Positions 1 to 11,850 of a DNA stretch of 64,000 nucleotides are shown in pieces. Both the position numbers and the translations under genes were made by a program. Below the pieces are notes generated by a model. The model made no database searches. It worked only from the letters and a program-made list of their open reading frames with translations, and was not told where the DNA came from. Numbering within the stretch: position 1 is the first letter of the stretch; the number at the start of each line of letters is the position of its first letter. The DNA comes from Xiphydria camelus. Its lineage: Eukaryota; Arthropoda; Insecta; Hymenoptera; Xiphydriidae. The stretch spans positions 18,131,597 to 18,195,596 of the forward strand of contig OY783199.1 of assembly GCA_963678675.1 (NCBI GenBank), written 5' to 3'.

Positions 1-310
1 CGCCGAGCGCGACTGACGGCGGCGCGCTGCCTCTCGCGCGCCACGTGGACACGGAGCAGCACCGCGAGCAACCCACGGCGCGTACTCGGAAAGTAGAAAT
101 CGTCGCGCGCAATATGTAGCGAGAAGATCGAGTCGACGCGACATCCCAGTCGATCCTTCGAGACGAGATCTTTCGTCTATGCTACTACGCTGAGAAAAAT
201 GATGTTCCAGAAAGAGAATGGGGAAAAAACTCTAGATAAGAAATCTAGTGATGGTGCAGTTATGAATTCGATTATATATTATACCGTATAAAATTTACTC
301 CTGTCAGGCG

Positions 311-965
311 TACACTGAGAGAAATAATTGTTAATGTTAAAAAAATATGTTTCGAATCAATAACATAATATATGATCTTACAAATTTTTAAGAATACAGA
401 TTCTTGGTCGAAGAGTATATTATGTATTTATATTCTTGATTCAAGAGTACACCTTCGTTGGAACGAGAAATTCTTTCTACGCGAAAAAAACGATTACTCG
501 AGCCTTGTCAAATATTTTCTCGCAAGAAGAGAAATATGGACTTGTGTGATCCTGCAGGGTGTCCAGCGATTAGGGATACGAGCCATTTATTGAATATTTT
601 AACAGATACGACGCACAGATATGTGTTTATGCAAAATTTTCTACTCAAATAGAAATAAATTTTGGTTTCAATAATATTAAGAGTAATTGTTACCGTTTCC
701 TGCCATCGATCTCGTTTGCGAGTGAAATTAAGCGATCGTATTTCTAACATATCCGGCATCCCGAGGTCATATAAATCTTGATGAATCGATAATTTATTCC
801 GTAGCTCCATGATATTTTTATATTTTAAAGAAATTCCATGATTTTTCAATGACCTCCGTGATTTCTATATTATGATCGTTAGAAACCCTGTCCTGGAATT
901 ATACATATCATTTTTCATCAAAGATAAAATTTTTTGCCAGCAGCAACTATTTCTCTCACTGTATA
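311..965. repeat. Palindromic MITE family C, copy 1 (interrupted)
   Basis: Both ends carry the inverted terminus tACTGAGAGAAATA (311-330 and 947-965). The interior has the recurring pair 'cagattcttgg' and 'cttgattcaagag' that also occurs near 8.5-9.4 kb, 50.9-51.1 kb and 55.6-56.1 kb. The copy is split at 555-890 by a different element. No transposase is visible, so it is a non-autonomous element of unknown superfamily. Confidence 0.7.
555..890. mobile_element. CAGGGTGTCC-type MITE with 5-bp target duplication
   Basis: The left end is CAGGGTGTCC and the right end is GAAACCCTG. It is flanked on both sides by the perfect pentamer tcctg (550-554 and 891-895). Removing the element plus one pentamer restores the sequence of family C, which reads tcctggaattat at the equivalent place. 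The same termini and another 5-bp duplication occur in the PIGK intron at 21842-22256. Confidence 0.8.
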
Positions 966-1075
966 TAAATTTAAATCCTACACAATCTCATACAGTAGGT
1001 ACATACCTATAACTCCTATACAGAATAATTTGAACCAAATTCATAATTATCTCATTACTACAATACATTTCTTAC

Positions 1076-4000
1076 CTGGAGTCTTTCCCCCATACCTTCC
1101 GGGACTGTTCGCCACATTTTGAAACATCCTTTTTCTCTGCAGTGTAATAGTTCTATGCCGAAATGCCGATAGATCGAAACGAATCGACGAAGCCCAACAA
1201 AACGATCGGGCAACCGTAGCGCGCTCTGACTTCCGACGAACAAGGCGCGTTCGCCCCGTCATCGCGCGCGGAGGGGAGGGGCCGAAGGAGGATTTCGCGG
1301 GAAGAGCGCCGCTAATTACCGCGGTTCGTTTCAATCGCTATGTATACGCGGTAGCCCACCGCATCGTCCGCCCTCTACTCTCGCCGAGCGAGCGGCGCTT
1401 CGTTTCTCCGACGGCCACGCGAAACGAGAAACCCGCCGCTGTCTCTCGCTCGAGCGTGTTAATTGGGCGTGCTTTTGTTTCGGAAGAAGCCGAACGCGGT
1501 AAATATGGAATGACCCACCCCACGCCGCCCCGCGGTGGTAGCGAGCCCTCTCGAGTCTTTCCTCTCTCGCGAACAGCCCGGTTGGATTCTTCGAAACGAA
1601 AAAAGGAGGAAAAGAAAATCAGAGGGAAAGCGTACGAAGCAGAAGCGGCGACCCCCGAACTCGAGAAAATCGAGACGAACAATAGGGTAATTGTACCGAT
1701 AGCCGAACGGCTAAAGCCAATATCAGTCGGATTTTCAAAAATAGAGGGTTTTAACGACTCCTTAATTGAGAAAAATTACCAATCTTTCCTCATCAGAGCA
1801 TTATAAAGGGACAAGAAAAAACGATCTAATCGTATTTTGTGACTGATCCGGTTGAGTTTTGAGAAAATAATATTGAAAGAAAATTATTGAAATTGTAAGG
1901 TATGGAAGATGATAAATTAGATCACTCTTTAACGAACAAATATCTTAACAAACCTTTTTTCATGCTACAAAAAAAGCACACGAAACGATATCGACTGCTC
2001 ATTACGCACCATCATAACGATTTATAGAATCTCGGCACTCTGACAGCACGACCATCTCAACACTGAGAATTCATACGAATTATTGCAGCGTTTTTTAACG
2101 GCGTGAAGGTATCGTAAAATGATTTGACGAATCAAGGGACGAAGTCTTAGAAATAATGATTTCAACTGATTTCAAAAAATAAAAACGACTTTCTTGTTTG
2201 AAAAAATGACCAATCATTAAAAAAAAATTATCAACTGGAAGAGTATTTAGCCCTGCCAATACCCAGACGGCCATGAAAATTCATACAGCGTATTTTACAT
2301 CCAGGATTCTTACCAGTGACACTTCCTGTATGCATCTATAATAATTGAAGCATTTTTATTTGAAAAACAACACACGTCCAAAAGTGAAGTTTTGAGAAAA
2401 CTAAGAAAAACCGTCTACCTTATCCCTGTAGAAATTTTTTGTTTTGGTAAACGTTTTTTCATAAAGAATATGCAACACAAAATTAGTTTTATAGAAATAT
2501 ATAGAGTTGTCTAGACGTGTACAGGAACCTATGTTTATACCTAAATTTCGTGTAGTCGAATTTCAACAAAACTGGACATGTGTTGTTTTTCAAATAAATG
2601 CTTCAATTTATTGAAGATTTTTTTTCCTCTAGTCGTTCCTTCTTATCCCGTCCAATAATTTGAATTGTGCTCAAATATGTCTGGCTATTACGACGTGTCC
2701 TGCTATTGTGACAGTTACTTTACGCAGGAACATCTTCGCAGACATTTAGAGTGAAAATCGATGTTGCGGTTCTCGCGACGATTAGCACCTCGGATCAGAG
2801 CCGCGCTCGTTTCGCGGTACGTAGAGACGAGCAGTCTCCGCGCTTCGTTCGCCGCGCGCGTCCGCCTGACGTCTGCATTTCGGTCGGTCGGCGCTGTCTG
2901 GCGTTTTCACTCGAGTCGCGCGGGTCGAATGGGAAGAGGAACGAGTAGCGAAACCGCTCTACTCGTTCCGGCCGCGCGTCTCCGCTGGAGCTCCGCCGGC
3001 ACTACCCTTTCGTCGACGCGTCGATAGATCACGACTCCGGCTTCCCCCGCGCGTCTCGCGGGTGCAGGTGGAACCCGCGGAGGGTCTCGCGAACGGGATT
3101 AAGCGAGCCCCGGCTCACCCGCATTGTCGATGACGGATTGAACCCATTTGCCGTTATTTTTTGCTAATTCATTTCCCCGTGTATCCCTCCCAATTTTGTC
3201 GCTCTCCCCGCGTCGACCGAAAACTCGCTTCCCCCCGCGAAACACGCAGAGCCAGTGAAATAAGGTTATTTTTGAATACGAAGCCAGGGGAAATATTTAT
3301 TCGCGACGAATAAGGAATTTGTAAATATATTTACAAGGAGTGAACAGAAGTTTGAAGTAAATAAGCGTTCTACGACGTATGGAAACATTTGTTTAATTCG
3401 AATAGATCTTTGTTCGATGTGAACAACATTTATATTTGCAGTTAATGAACTTTTTGATGAGCTCGTACTCGGATAAATTTGATGCCAATTTGATGAAACT
3501 ATGATCAAAAGTAGATCGTTCTCGTTGTGATCCAAAAATGATCCAAAGAATAACAATATTATGATTTTAATGTGGTCCATTTTTTATCTCATTTGCATCA
3601 ATTTTTTATAACTCATAAATATATCAATTATATATTTCATTTATATATTTTTTATATAAATGAGATAAAAATGGATCACATATATGGATCATAATATTCT
3701 TATTCTTCGGATCATTTTTGGATTACAACGGGAATGATTTATTTTCGATCATATTTTGATCAAATTAGCATCAAATTTTTTACTCTGATTTTTCTGAGTG
3801 TACTATGAGCCTATATTCTGATGAGTTTTTTCATCTCTATCGTATATGTCGATCGGTACTAGAAAAAAGTACGTAGGTATCCTTTCATTGTCATTGAAAA
3901 ACGTCGTTTCGTCGTACGAGTTTTCCTTGTACAGCAACGAGTTACGATGTTTTATAACGATAGTAAAAAGACACGCGCTTTTTCCTGGTATCGGTCGATA

Positions 4001-6395
4001 TATATTTGCCGTTAACGCGAGCGCGAACATATAGGGTAGACCGAGACGAATCGGATCACACGACGAATCGGATCATGGATCCATATTTCTTAAATCGTGA
4101 TGAAAATAAGCATTTCGAGCGTTCGTGTTACAGAGTGGCCACTCAATTCCGCTCATGAAATTCCCTTGACTTTTCCCGGGGGGTTTCCCTGACTGAAATC
4201 ACTAATTCTCCCTAACTTTTTAACTTGCGAGATGTCAAGAAACAATTGAAATGTTGCAATAATACAGTTCATATATTTAAAAAACAAATGTTTGCGTGTT
4301 CGTTCTAATCGGAATATTTCATATTTTGTAACAGTAATCAGGTGATGGATAAAATTGACACGCCAAAATTACTATACACACGTTTACCAAATAATTCTAA
4401 AATATATTGATTATGTTATTAGTAGGTTATCACTCGTCACGCAAGCATTTATTTGAATTATATGAGTACAAAAACAATGTGAATGCACAATTGGCTATAC
4501 TTACATAGATTATAATTATTTTAAAATACGTGAGCACGTTTTCTCTATATCTCAATAGCTCATCACTGCTCAGGATTATGTTAATGTAATGCAATAATTT
4601 AAATCGAAATTACTACAAACTTAAAGTAAAATAATTGAAGAGGAAAATCTCTAAAACCCTCTGAATTGCTCATTCTCACCACGATTTAAAAAATATGGAT
4701 CTACGATCCGATTCGCCTCGGTCTACCCTATAGCTCATTCGACCGGCATCGCGATGATGCGCCGTATCGCCCCGCGGACCCCGTCGAAATTGCACAGTGC
4801 GCGACGTGTTTTCACGACATATCGTTTTTTGACGCGTTTTAACGCGCGACATCGATTTCCTTTTTATTCCCGTGTCACGGAGGGGCAGAGGGGGGCGAGA
4901 AGAGGGGGGTAGGACACGGCCCGGGGTACGGAGCGGTCGCGGGACCGGCAGGGCGCGGGGTTCAACGATCGCAGCCGCGCGTTCGCGATCGCGGCTTCGG
5001 CGGATGCGTATGTACATACGCGTACATATGTGGATCCATTTACACGCGCGCAAGTCCCCTCACTACCGCGGGGGAAAAATTTCGCGCGCGCTCGCTCTCT
5101 CTCTCTCTCTCTCGGAGAAACTGGGAAATTGAGGGAAGGGGGAAACGAGAAGAGGCGGAAGACCCGCATGGAGAAAAATGAATTTGAAATGAAGGACACT
5201 GAGTGCCCGGATTCTGGCACCGAGTAGGTACTCAGATTCTGGCATAATGTGATCGATTGTGTGCGGTGCTGGAGTGACAACTCGAATTTTTGCAAAATAT
5301 TGCCACACGAAATAGCATTTCATTTCCCCCGTATGGCAAAAATTGGTACACAACATAGCATATTTAAAAATAATTATATAATTTAATAATTTAAAATAAT
5401 TTAAAAATGCCATAATTTGACATTTTTTGCAATATGGCTAACGTACACTGAGAAAAAATTTGCTTGATCGAAATAAACGTGCTTTTCGATAGTCCTGAGA
5501 GCACATTTATTCGATTCTAATGAATATCGATTTGATCCAAATGACATTTAATTAAATCAATAGTATTTACATTCGTCCAATCGATATTCATTCTAATCGA
5601 ATAAATAAACGTGCTCTCAGGACTGTTCAAAAATACGTTTATTTCGATCAAGTAAATTTTTTTCTCAGTGTACATACAGAGGAAAGTAAAATACTGTTTT
5701 TTTCTTATTTTTCAATTCCTGTTTCTCATTTTCTTCCCATATGTCCGTTGGCTGTATTGCAAAAAATACCTAATTGTTTTTAAATATGCGATGTGGTAGG
5801 TACTTATTTTTGCAATACGAGGGGAATGAAATATCTACTATTTTGTATGGTAATATTTTGCAAAAATTCGAGATATCACTCCAGTGCCACACAGTCGCGA
5901 TCACATAATGCCAGAATCTGGGTAGGTACCTACTTTTCGTTCCAAATCCATTTTTCTCCGTGCACATATGGCGTGACGCGGTGATTTTTGCAGAAAAACA
6001 GGAAATTTGACGCGACGCGGATTCGTATATCGTTTCGAAACGGGGGGGGGGGGGGATCGAGAGGAGCGGCTGCAACAGAGAGGACGGAGAATGGAGACGA
6101 CGGTAGAAAGGCTCGCGAGAGAGGAGACGGCAATCTCGGCGTCGTCGTCGAACGTAGCCCGCGGCTGTTTAATTAGAGCGGCGGGCTGTACGCTCGTTCG
6201 TCCCGCGACCTACATCCTCGCGCGCGCGAGCGCCGTATATTTTCGAGGTCTCGCTAATGGGGCGCTTCGTATCGGGGACGCTTGGACGGGAGGTCTCCGA
6301 AATTCGAGACGCTCGCGTGCGTTGTACCGAGTTTGCGCTGTATAATGCGCGTAATCGGCGGTATACGAACGTCATATTATGGGTTGCGAAACGAA

Positions 6396-6443
<48 letters not shown>

Positions 6444-8459
6444 GTTTATTGAGTAAACTCTAAGGCAGGTGTCACCTAAGAGCACAAAAAGAAAGACGAA
6501 AATAACGAAAAATAACGATAATATGAAGGGCTTATTGGAAAAACGTGACAAGCCACGAAATCATTTTATTGAGAAGACGAGCTTTGAAGTTGCAAAAAAA
6601 TCTGTAAAATGCATATTTGATTAATATAACCCCTCAGTATTCTTAACAGATATAGTCTCGTTCATATATTATATTAACGTCTACAATCTCAAAGTATTAA
6701 AAGAAAATGCAGGGGACTACTACAAAGTAAACTGTTTATTTTTGAACAGAATGTGGCTTGTCACGTTTTTCCAATAAACCCTTCATATGATGAATAATAT
6801 GATGAAGAGTAAAAATAAATAAAGGTAAGAGTAAGTAAAAAATAGTAAAAGTAAAAATAAGTAAAAATAAAAATTGAGAGGGGGGAGGGGGGAGAGATAG
6901 GGGATAGGGGGATAGGGGGAGGGAGGGAGAGTTTTCCGTTCAACGAGAAAACAGTAATTTATTAATATTTAAACATTCAAAATCATGAATTTAAATAATC
7001 ATTACTAGGAATAATTATTTAACAATCATTAGTTTAAGAAATTGATATTTAATTTTTTTATTGTATAAAATTGTTAATAAAGAAATAATAAAATCATGAA
7101 TTAAAGTAATTATTAAATTTATTTGTGGTTAATAAGTATTTGTTTAAAAATATGGCGATATAAACGTTTTGTTGGACCAAGTAAATTTGTGCTTTTTTGA
7201 ACACTAATAAAAGTTCTTGAATTATAATTTCTGGTCCTCGTAAATATTTGATAGTAAAATTCGCAAAAAAAAATGTCAAAAATATTATTTCCAACCAATA
7301 CACTCAAAATAACAATAATTTGTATAAAATTGATGAACAGATTGTGAATTCTTGGTAGATAGTGTATTTTTCTGCTTACGAATGATATAACTTATAGTCC
7401 ACTGAATCATTTATATAAACTATAAAATAAGTTTGAGGCGCTCCTTCCAATATAGTTAAAATATTAGTTGTGAACTATGTATACTTTTCTAACACTGTGC
7501 GCACGCGGCACGCTTCTCGCCAAATTCTGCAAAGATACCGCAAATCACGTGCCACGGACGTAAATAGTCGCGCGGCAGCGGCCGTCCGCGGTCTGATCAA
7601 TATGGATGTACCCGCGACCGTGCCGAGGCCGCGCGCGCCTATTTCCCCGCGCGGAAAAATATTTCGGACGCGCGATTCGCGATCGCACTCAATTTCATTA
7701 AGCGCGAGAGAGGTCCCGCGATTAGCCGAGGAGCCGAAATAACTTTATACCGTGCGCCCGTTTGCGAGAGATCCTAATTGCAGCGCGCAACGAGAGCGCC
7801 TCGATTTATTCCATCATCGAAATTACGTTTAGTAGGAAACTGGAGCAAGCAGGCCCCTCGTCGCCATGTAAAGTAACGGAAACGAGGGGCCAACTTGCCT
7901 CGATTTCTCATACCTACTTCTCGGATCGACGAAATAAATTTCATACCTTTTTTTTGATCGCCTGGTAAACCAATATCGAGTCGCTTCAGAATTTTTCATT
8001 CTCTTCGCCAACTCGCCTCGTATATGAGGTACGTAGGTACACACCTATACGACGCGATCGATCCGTCGCGTCCTACTCGCGCACAGATAATCGTAACGCG
8101 GCGGACGCGGCCGGGTCCGCGTGTATCGAAAGGAAATATTGCCTCGATAAATATTTGCCCGCCGCGGCAATTCCGTATACCGCGGCACGAAAAGACGGAC
8201 GATATCTTTTTCCTATGGGTAATATAACATATTCGCGCGCACACTTCAGTATCCGCGCGGGAGGGGCCGATTTTTCGAAGTACACGCGTATGAGAAAAGC
8301 TGACGTACTCACTCTGAGAGTCTCCAATTGCCGACGGACGAATTCAGCTCGGCTGGCAGTGTCGAGACTCGCCACGGGAAACGAACCCATGTACTGCAAC
8401 AAGAAAGAAGCGACGTCGTCGATGAGCGTGCGTACAATTTGTTCTTCAGTCAAAAACAT
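1076..8459 (-). CDS. Candidate minus-strand gene, 5' coding exon plus weak second exon
   Basis: The exon at 8313-8459 begins ATG and encodes 49 residues starting MFLTEEQIVRTLIDDV. It ends in phase 0 at a good donor (AGA|gtgagt). The peptide is amphipathic and not low-complexity, unlike neighbouring spurious frames. A possible next exon at 1076-1136 has acceptor ctgcag and donor CAG|gtaaga; it would continue the frame with RKRMFQNVANSPGRY, after a 7.2-kb intron. I do not recognise the family. The 3' part would lie beyond the left edge. The first codons overlap weakly with family C repeat sequence (ttcttcaatgaaaaac), so the start may be repeat-derived or fortuitous. Transcript evidence would decide it. 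Confidence 0.3.
2235..2722. repeat. Family D element, partial copy (one arm)
   Basis: The sequence ending gacgtgtcctgctattgtgacag matches the right arm of the long palindromic element at 46508-47414. The left arm is missing. It is interrupted at about 2344-2607 by a smaller palindrome whose arms begin ATTGAAGCATTTTTATTTGA and end with the inverse. Confidence 0.65.
2344..2607. mobile_element. Palindromic MITE nested in family D copy
   Basis: The left arm, attgaagcatttttatttga onward, is the inverse of the right end tcaaataaatgcttcaat. The arms extend about 35 bp (acacacgtcca and tggacatgtgt). No coding capacity. Confidence 0.65.
3260..3440. repeat. Dispersed repeat shared with 38441-38575
   Basis: The stretch containing gaaatatttattcgcgac, aagtaaataagc and agatctttgttcgat recurs in the same order near 38.45-38.57 kb inside a CDKL intron. 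The copies are diverged by substitutions and short indels. Confidence 0.6.
3462..3802. repeat. Palindromic element, GATCA-rich arms
   Basis: Left-arm words such as gatgccaatttgatgaaact, gatccaaaaatgatccaaag and tggtccattttttatctcat reappear inverted between 3655 and 3797. The centre at about 3620-3655 is an AT-rich ATATA tract. This is a foldback or MITE-like structure without an ORF. Confidence 0.6.
4030..4733. repeat. Palindromic element carrying an inner insertion
   Basis: The outer arms tatagggtagaccgagacga (4030) and tcggtctaccctata (ending 4733) are inverted. They extend through 'aatcggatc' and 'atatttcttaaatcgtg'. A different sequence, 4131-4663, interrupts the palindrome. It starts cagagtggcc and ends aaaccctctg. 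Confidence 0.65.
5166..5966. repeat. Foldback element with a second MITE at its centre
   Basis: The arms gcatggagaaaaatgaattt and the inverse of aaatccatttttctccgtgc define the ends. The arms run about 230-270 bp and share 'gattctggcataatgtgatc' and 'ttgcaaaatattgcca' in inverted order. The centre, 5446-5673, is family G. Confidence 0.7.
5446..5673. mobile_element. Family G MITE (TACACTGAGAAAAA termini)
   Basis: This is an almost perfect palindrome of about 228 bp. It opens TACACTGAGAAAAAATTTGC and closes with the inverse TTTTTTTCTCAGTGTA. The inner marker gtcctgagagcacatttatt is mirrored at 5610-5630. A second copy lies at 39895-40120 in a CDKL intron. The CACTGAGAAAAA terminus is shared by several other families here. 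Confidence 0.75.
6042..6055. repeat. Poly-G tract, 14 bases
   Basis: An uninterrupted run of 14 guanines lies inside a GC-rich island. The length may be affected by sequencing error. Confidence 0.85.
6395..6440. repeat. (GA)n microsatellite
   Basis: About 46 bp of nearly pure GA dinucleotide repeat, with one interruption. Confidence 0.95.
6521..6788. mobile_element. Palindromic MITE (ATATGAAGGG termini)
   Basis: Left end atatgaagggcttattggaa and right end ttccaataaacccttcatat are inverted. The arms continue through cgtgacaagcca. A one-armed relic lies near 11772-11850. A family with related termini (tatgaagggtcc) is nested at 55701-55957. Confidence 0.75.
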
Positions 8460-9385
8460 GATATAATTCCAAGATCAGGCTGCGGTTTTCTTCGTGCAAG
8501 AAAATATTTGCTAGGCTTGGGTAATTTTTTTCTGTCGCGCACGAAGAATCCCTTGTCCCAACGAAGGTATTCTTCAGTCAAGAATTCATATTCATCGACC
8601 AAGAATCTGTATTCTTAAACATTTGAGATATCATATCGTCCACTTAATACTACAACCAGGTAACTCGAATTTTCGGTATTTTTAGTTATCTACTTGGGCA
8701 CTTATTGCATGCATATATTAGTCGTTTTAGTGACTTATCTATATCGTGCTACTGGATTTCTAATTTTAAAAATACGACAGAACACTTATCTCGTATCTCT
8801 AACTGAAAAGAGCGTACAAAGTTGGGTATTTTTAAAAAATAATTTTCGACTTCTTCATACATGGTCATATTGCCAACACCGTGTTGCCAATATGGCCATT
8901 TACACTTTTTTTAAAAATTGGATAACAAATATTTCAAATTAATTTTCTACAGCAACTATTTTTTTTTAAGGTTTTAAACATGTTGAACTTTGTCATTAAA
9001 TAATTGCTATTACTTATTATTTAACATTACCTTGTTAACAAAAAAAAATCGCTTAGGGTGGGCATATTGTATTCACTTACCTTACAACTAGGTAACTCGA
9101 ATTTTCGGTATTTTTAGTTATCTACTTGGGCACTTATTGCATGCATATATTAGTCGTTTTAGTGACTTATCTATATCGTGCTACTGGATTTCTAATCTTA
9201 AAAATACGACAGAACTTATCTCGTATCTCTAACTGAAAAGAGCGTACAAAGCTTTGGGTATTCCAAAGTAGATAACGTAAAATATCGAAAATTCGAGCTA
9301 CCTAATTGTAGTATTAAGGGGACGATATGCTCTTGATTCAAGAAATATTTATTTGATATTAGCAATTATTTCTCTCAGTGTACAT
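8442..9385. repeat. Family C copy 2, split by a duplicated palindrome
   Basis: The left part (gatataattccaagatc through agaatctgtattctt) and the right part (cttgattcaagaaatattta through ctctcagtgta) match family C. They are separated by the element at 8632-9329. The left terminal repeat itself is degraded. Confidence 0.6.
8632..9329. mobile_element. Palindromic element with internal direct duplication
   Basis: The outer ends catatcgtccacttaatact and attaaggggacgatatg are inverted. The left 175 bp is present twice in direct orientation, at 8652-8830 and 9083-9256, with only a few differences (for example a 2-base indel in 'acagaacacttatc'). The first copy is followed by about 250 bp of extra AT-rich DNA, which points to an internal duplication or nested insertion of the same family. 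Confidence 0.7.
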
Positions 9386-9694
9386 AGACGTATGTTGAGG
9401 TTCACTCTGTATATACGCTTCGCGGTTAACGAGTTTCGCGGTTGTCTTTCGTTGGGCGAAACCGGAGTCGCTAGTGTGTGTCGCGCCTATATGGCAGGCA
9501 ACCGCGAAACCGAATTACCTCGAGGTATGCAAAGCGTGTCACCTCGTATATATGGATATTTCAGTCTCGTTATCTAAATTGGAATGAGATTATAATACAT
9601 CGATTAAAGACACCTTTTTTTTCGCATAGACACCTCCGCTTCCTCGGTTTCTATATCCGATGATTGTCGAACCTAACGACGAAACTGTACCGTC

Positions 9695-9902
9695 CACTGA
9701 GAAAAATAAGGTACGAATCCAAATAAATAATTTTCTAGACGCTATTCGTGTCGACGGTTTACTTCAGTAAAGTAATATTTGTTTCAATTAAAGAAAATTG
9801 ACTAAGTCCAAGCAAACATTACTTGATTTAAATAAACTATCGACTTGAATAGTACCAAGAAAACCATTTACTTAGAGATTTGCTATTTATTTTTCTCAAA
9901 TG
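9695..9902. mobile_element. MITE with CACTGAGAAAAA-type ends
   Basis: It starts ccactgagaaaaataaggta and ends tatttatttttctcaaatgg. The arms are partly mirrored and share 'aaataaat', 'tcaattaaag' and 'acttgattt' style words. About 208 bp and non-coding. Confidence 0.55.
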
Positions 9903-10890
9903 GACCCTCACTGAACGAACAGTTTATTTGTAGTTGATAAACGTATACTCGAACCTGCCAAAATAAATATTTCGTTACGATAAAAAAAAATGTATTAATC
10001 ATTCGAATATTTATTCAGTCCTCAGTTACCAGTAACAGTTAACGAGCATCTATTTATCTCGGTGAAATATTTATTTCGCCATACCCAAGCATACATTTAT
10101 TTACAGTTAATAAACGTATATTTGATCATGGCGAAAGAAATATTTCGTTAGATCAAACAAATACATTTTAATTGTTGGAGGGCTTATTTCATTCGAACAT
10201 GAAAAGAGAGATAGTTAATGAGTATACGCTTATTAACTCGACGAAATACTTCTTTCCCGTAATCCGCGACTCCGCCCACGTGGAATATGAATTACTATAT
10301 TTTTTTATTGACGGATATCGAATTACCTCCTTACCATATTTCATCCAATTCGATTCTGTAGTTTAATCGTGAAGAGGTAACAAACCTACGGACAAACTTA
10401 CTTTCGTATTTATAAAATATTATAAATAATAATATAATACCTATGGAAGTATGGAAATAGCGATGTGGATGAATAAACTGTTCTCCTAACGTATGTATCC
10501 GATATCGGCTTGCGATTTTATCAACACGAAGTAAAGAAATTTCGTTCGCGAGAAATACACCAGCGCTGAAAGGGTTGAACGTCGAAATCTCCCATCGACG
10601 TTCCCCCCCGTCCATCGACGCGCGTAGTAATCACGACGATGACGTGCGCGCGAGAGAGACACATTGAGAGAAGAGACACGCGTATAGCAGCGAAGCTCGT
10701 CCGTCGCTTTATCGGATAGGATATACAGTTCGAGAAACCCTCGCGAACCCTCCCCTCTCAACTCCAACTTTTCACTCGACCCCGTCTCGAATCCCCCGAT
10801 TTTCCTCCCTCCCCGAGAAACAGGTCTTTCCTTTTACGCGTGGAATCTTGGCCGTTGTTCGAGCGGAGGGAATTGACTCCGGGCGAGGAA

Positions 10891-10916
10891 CGACGACGAC
10901 GACGACGACGACGACG
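10891..10916. repeat. (CGA)n microsatellite
   Basis: Eight consecutive CGA triplets plus a partial unit lie in a GC-rich island. Confidence 0.9.
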
Positions 10917-11771
10917 TCGACGTCGAGACGAGACTCGGCACACAAACCCCTCCCTTCCTTCTGCCCCGCGGTGATACGCGAACGATCGACGTGAAAGGAT
11001 CGAAATTCGAGTTCTCGCGCGCGCCTCGTCGAAAGCGTGGGAGGCGAGGAGAGGAAAAAGAGCAGTTTTTACGCGATCCGTCGTCGCGTTGGCACCGCGC
11101 GACCAGGCCCCGCGGACCGTCGTACGTCACGCGGAGGCAATAAAGAGGCGAGGCGCTCCGGAGAGAAGAATTTCATTTCCCTCTTTCCCGCGGCGCTCCT
11201 TCCCTTTCGAGACTCTGCCCGCCGCCGTGAGGCACGACGGTAGGTACGGCTTCCATCTATTCCTCCGCGGGAGTGGTACGAGCAATTTCGAGCGCCAGTC
11301 AGTCCTCGCGAGCGCGCCGGGGCGCAGAAAACTTCGCTTTGAGCTCGAATCGGCAGTGATTCTTGCTCCTCGCGAGAGCGACTCCTTCGAATGCGCATTC
11401 TGATTGTCCGGATAAGCGTGGGGATCTTCGTTTTCAACGATCGCGCCGTTTCAGTTGCTGAAGTACCTTGGGGTGGGCGATAAATGTGATGAAGAGTTCC
11501 CTGATATTTCCACGATAAAATCTTCAGTTACGAGGATGAATGAATATTTCTCGGTCGAACAAAATTAATGAAAGGCATAAAATACGAATAGTCTCCGTCA
11601 CGTTTGACGATTTCAATTTACGCATTTTCCATACGCTTATAAGTCTTCCAGATTTTTACTAAAACGCGCACTCGGAAAAATAACTCGGTGTAAATGAGAA
11701 AAACGCATTTGGTTAAATGAATTTAGTTACTTTATGTAAGTTGAACCAAACATTTAGTTATCCTAACTGTA

Positions 11772-11850
11772 TAAAGGGCTTATTGGGAAAACGTGACAAG
11801 CCATACTCTGTTCAAAAATAAACAGTTTACGTTGTAGTAGTCCCTCTCTC
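11772..11850. repeat. One-armed relic of the ATATGAAGGG MITE
   Basis: The sequence aaagggcttattgggaaaac, then gtgacaagcca and ttcaaaaataaacagttta, matches the arm at 6740-6788 in inverted orientation. There is no partner arm nearby. Confidence 0.6.

Larger units (their letters stand above)
966..8312. other. Gene-poor repeat-rich region, possible long intron
   Basis: Apart from the weak exon candidate at 1076-1136, nothing here reads as a conserved protein. GC-rich islands lie at about 1200-1680, 2750-3250, 4720-5110 and 6000-6360. Open frames in them overlap on both strands, as expected for CpG-rich noncoding DNA. The rest is AT-rich and made largely of the palindromic repeats listed separately. 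Confidence 0.6.
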
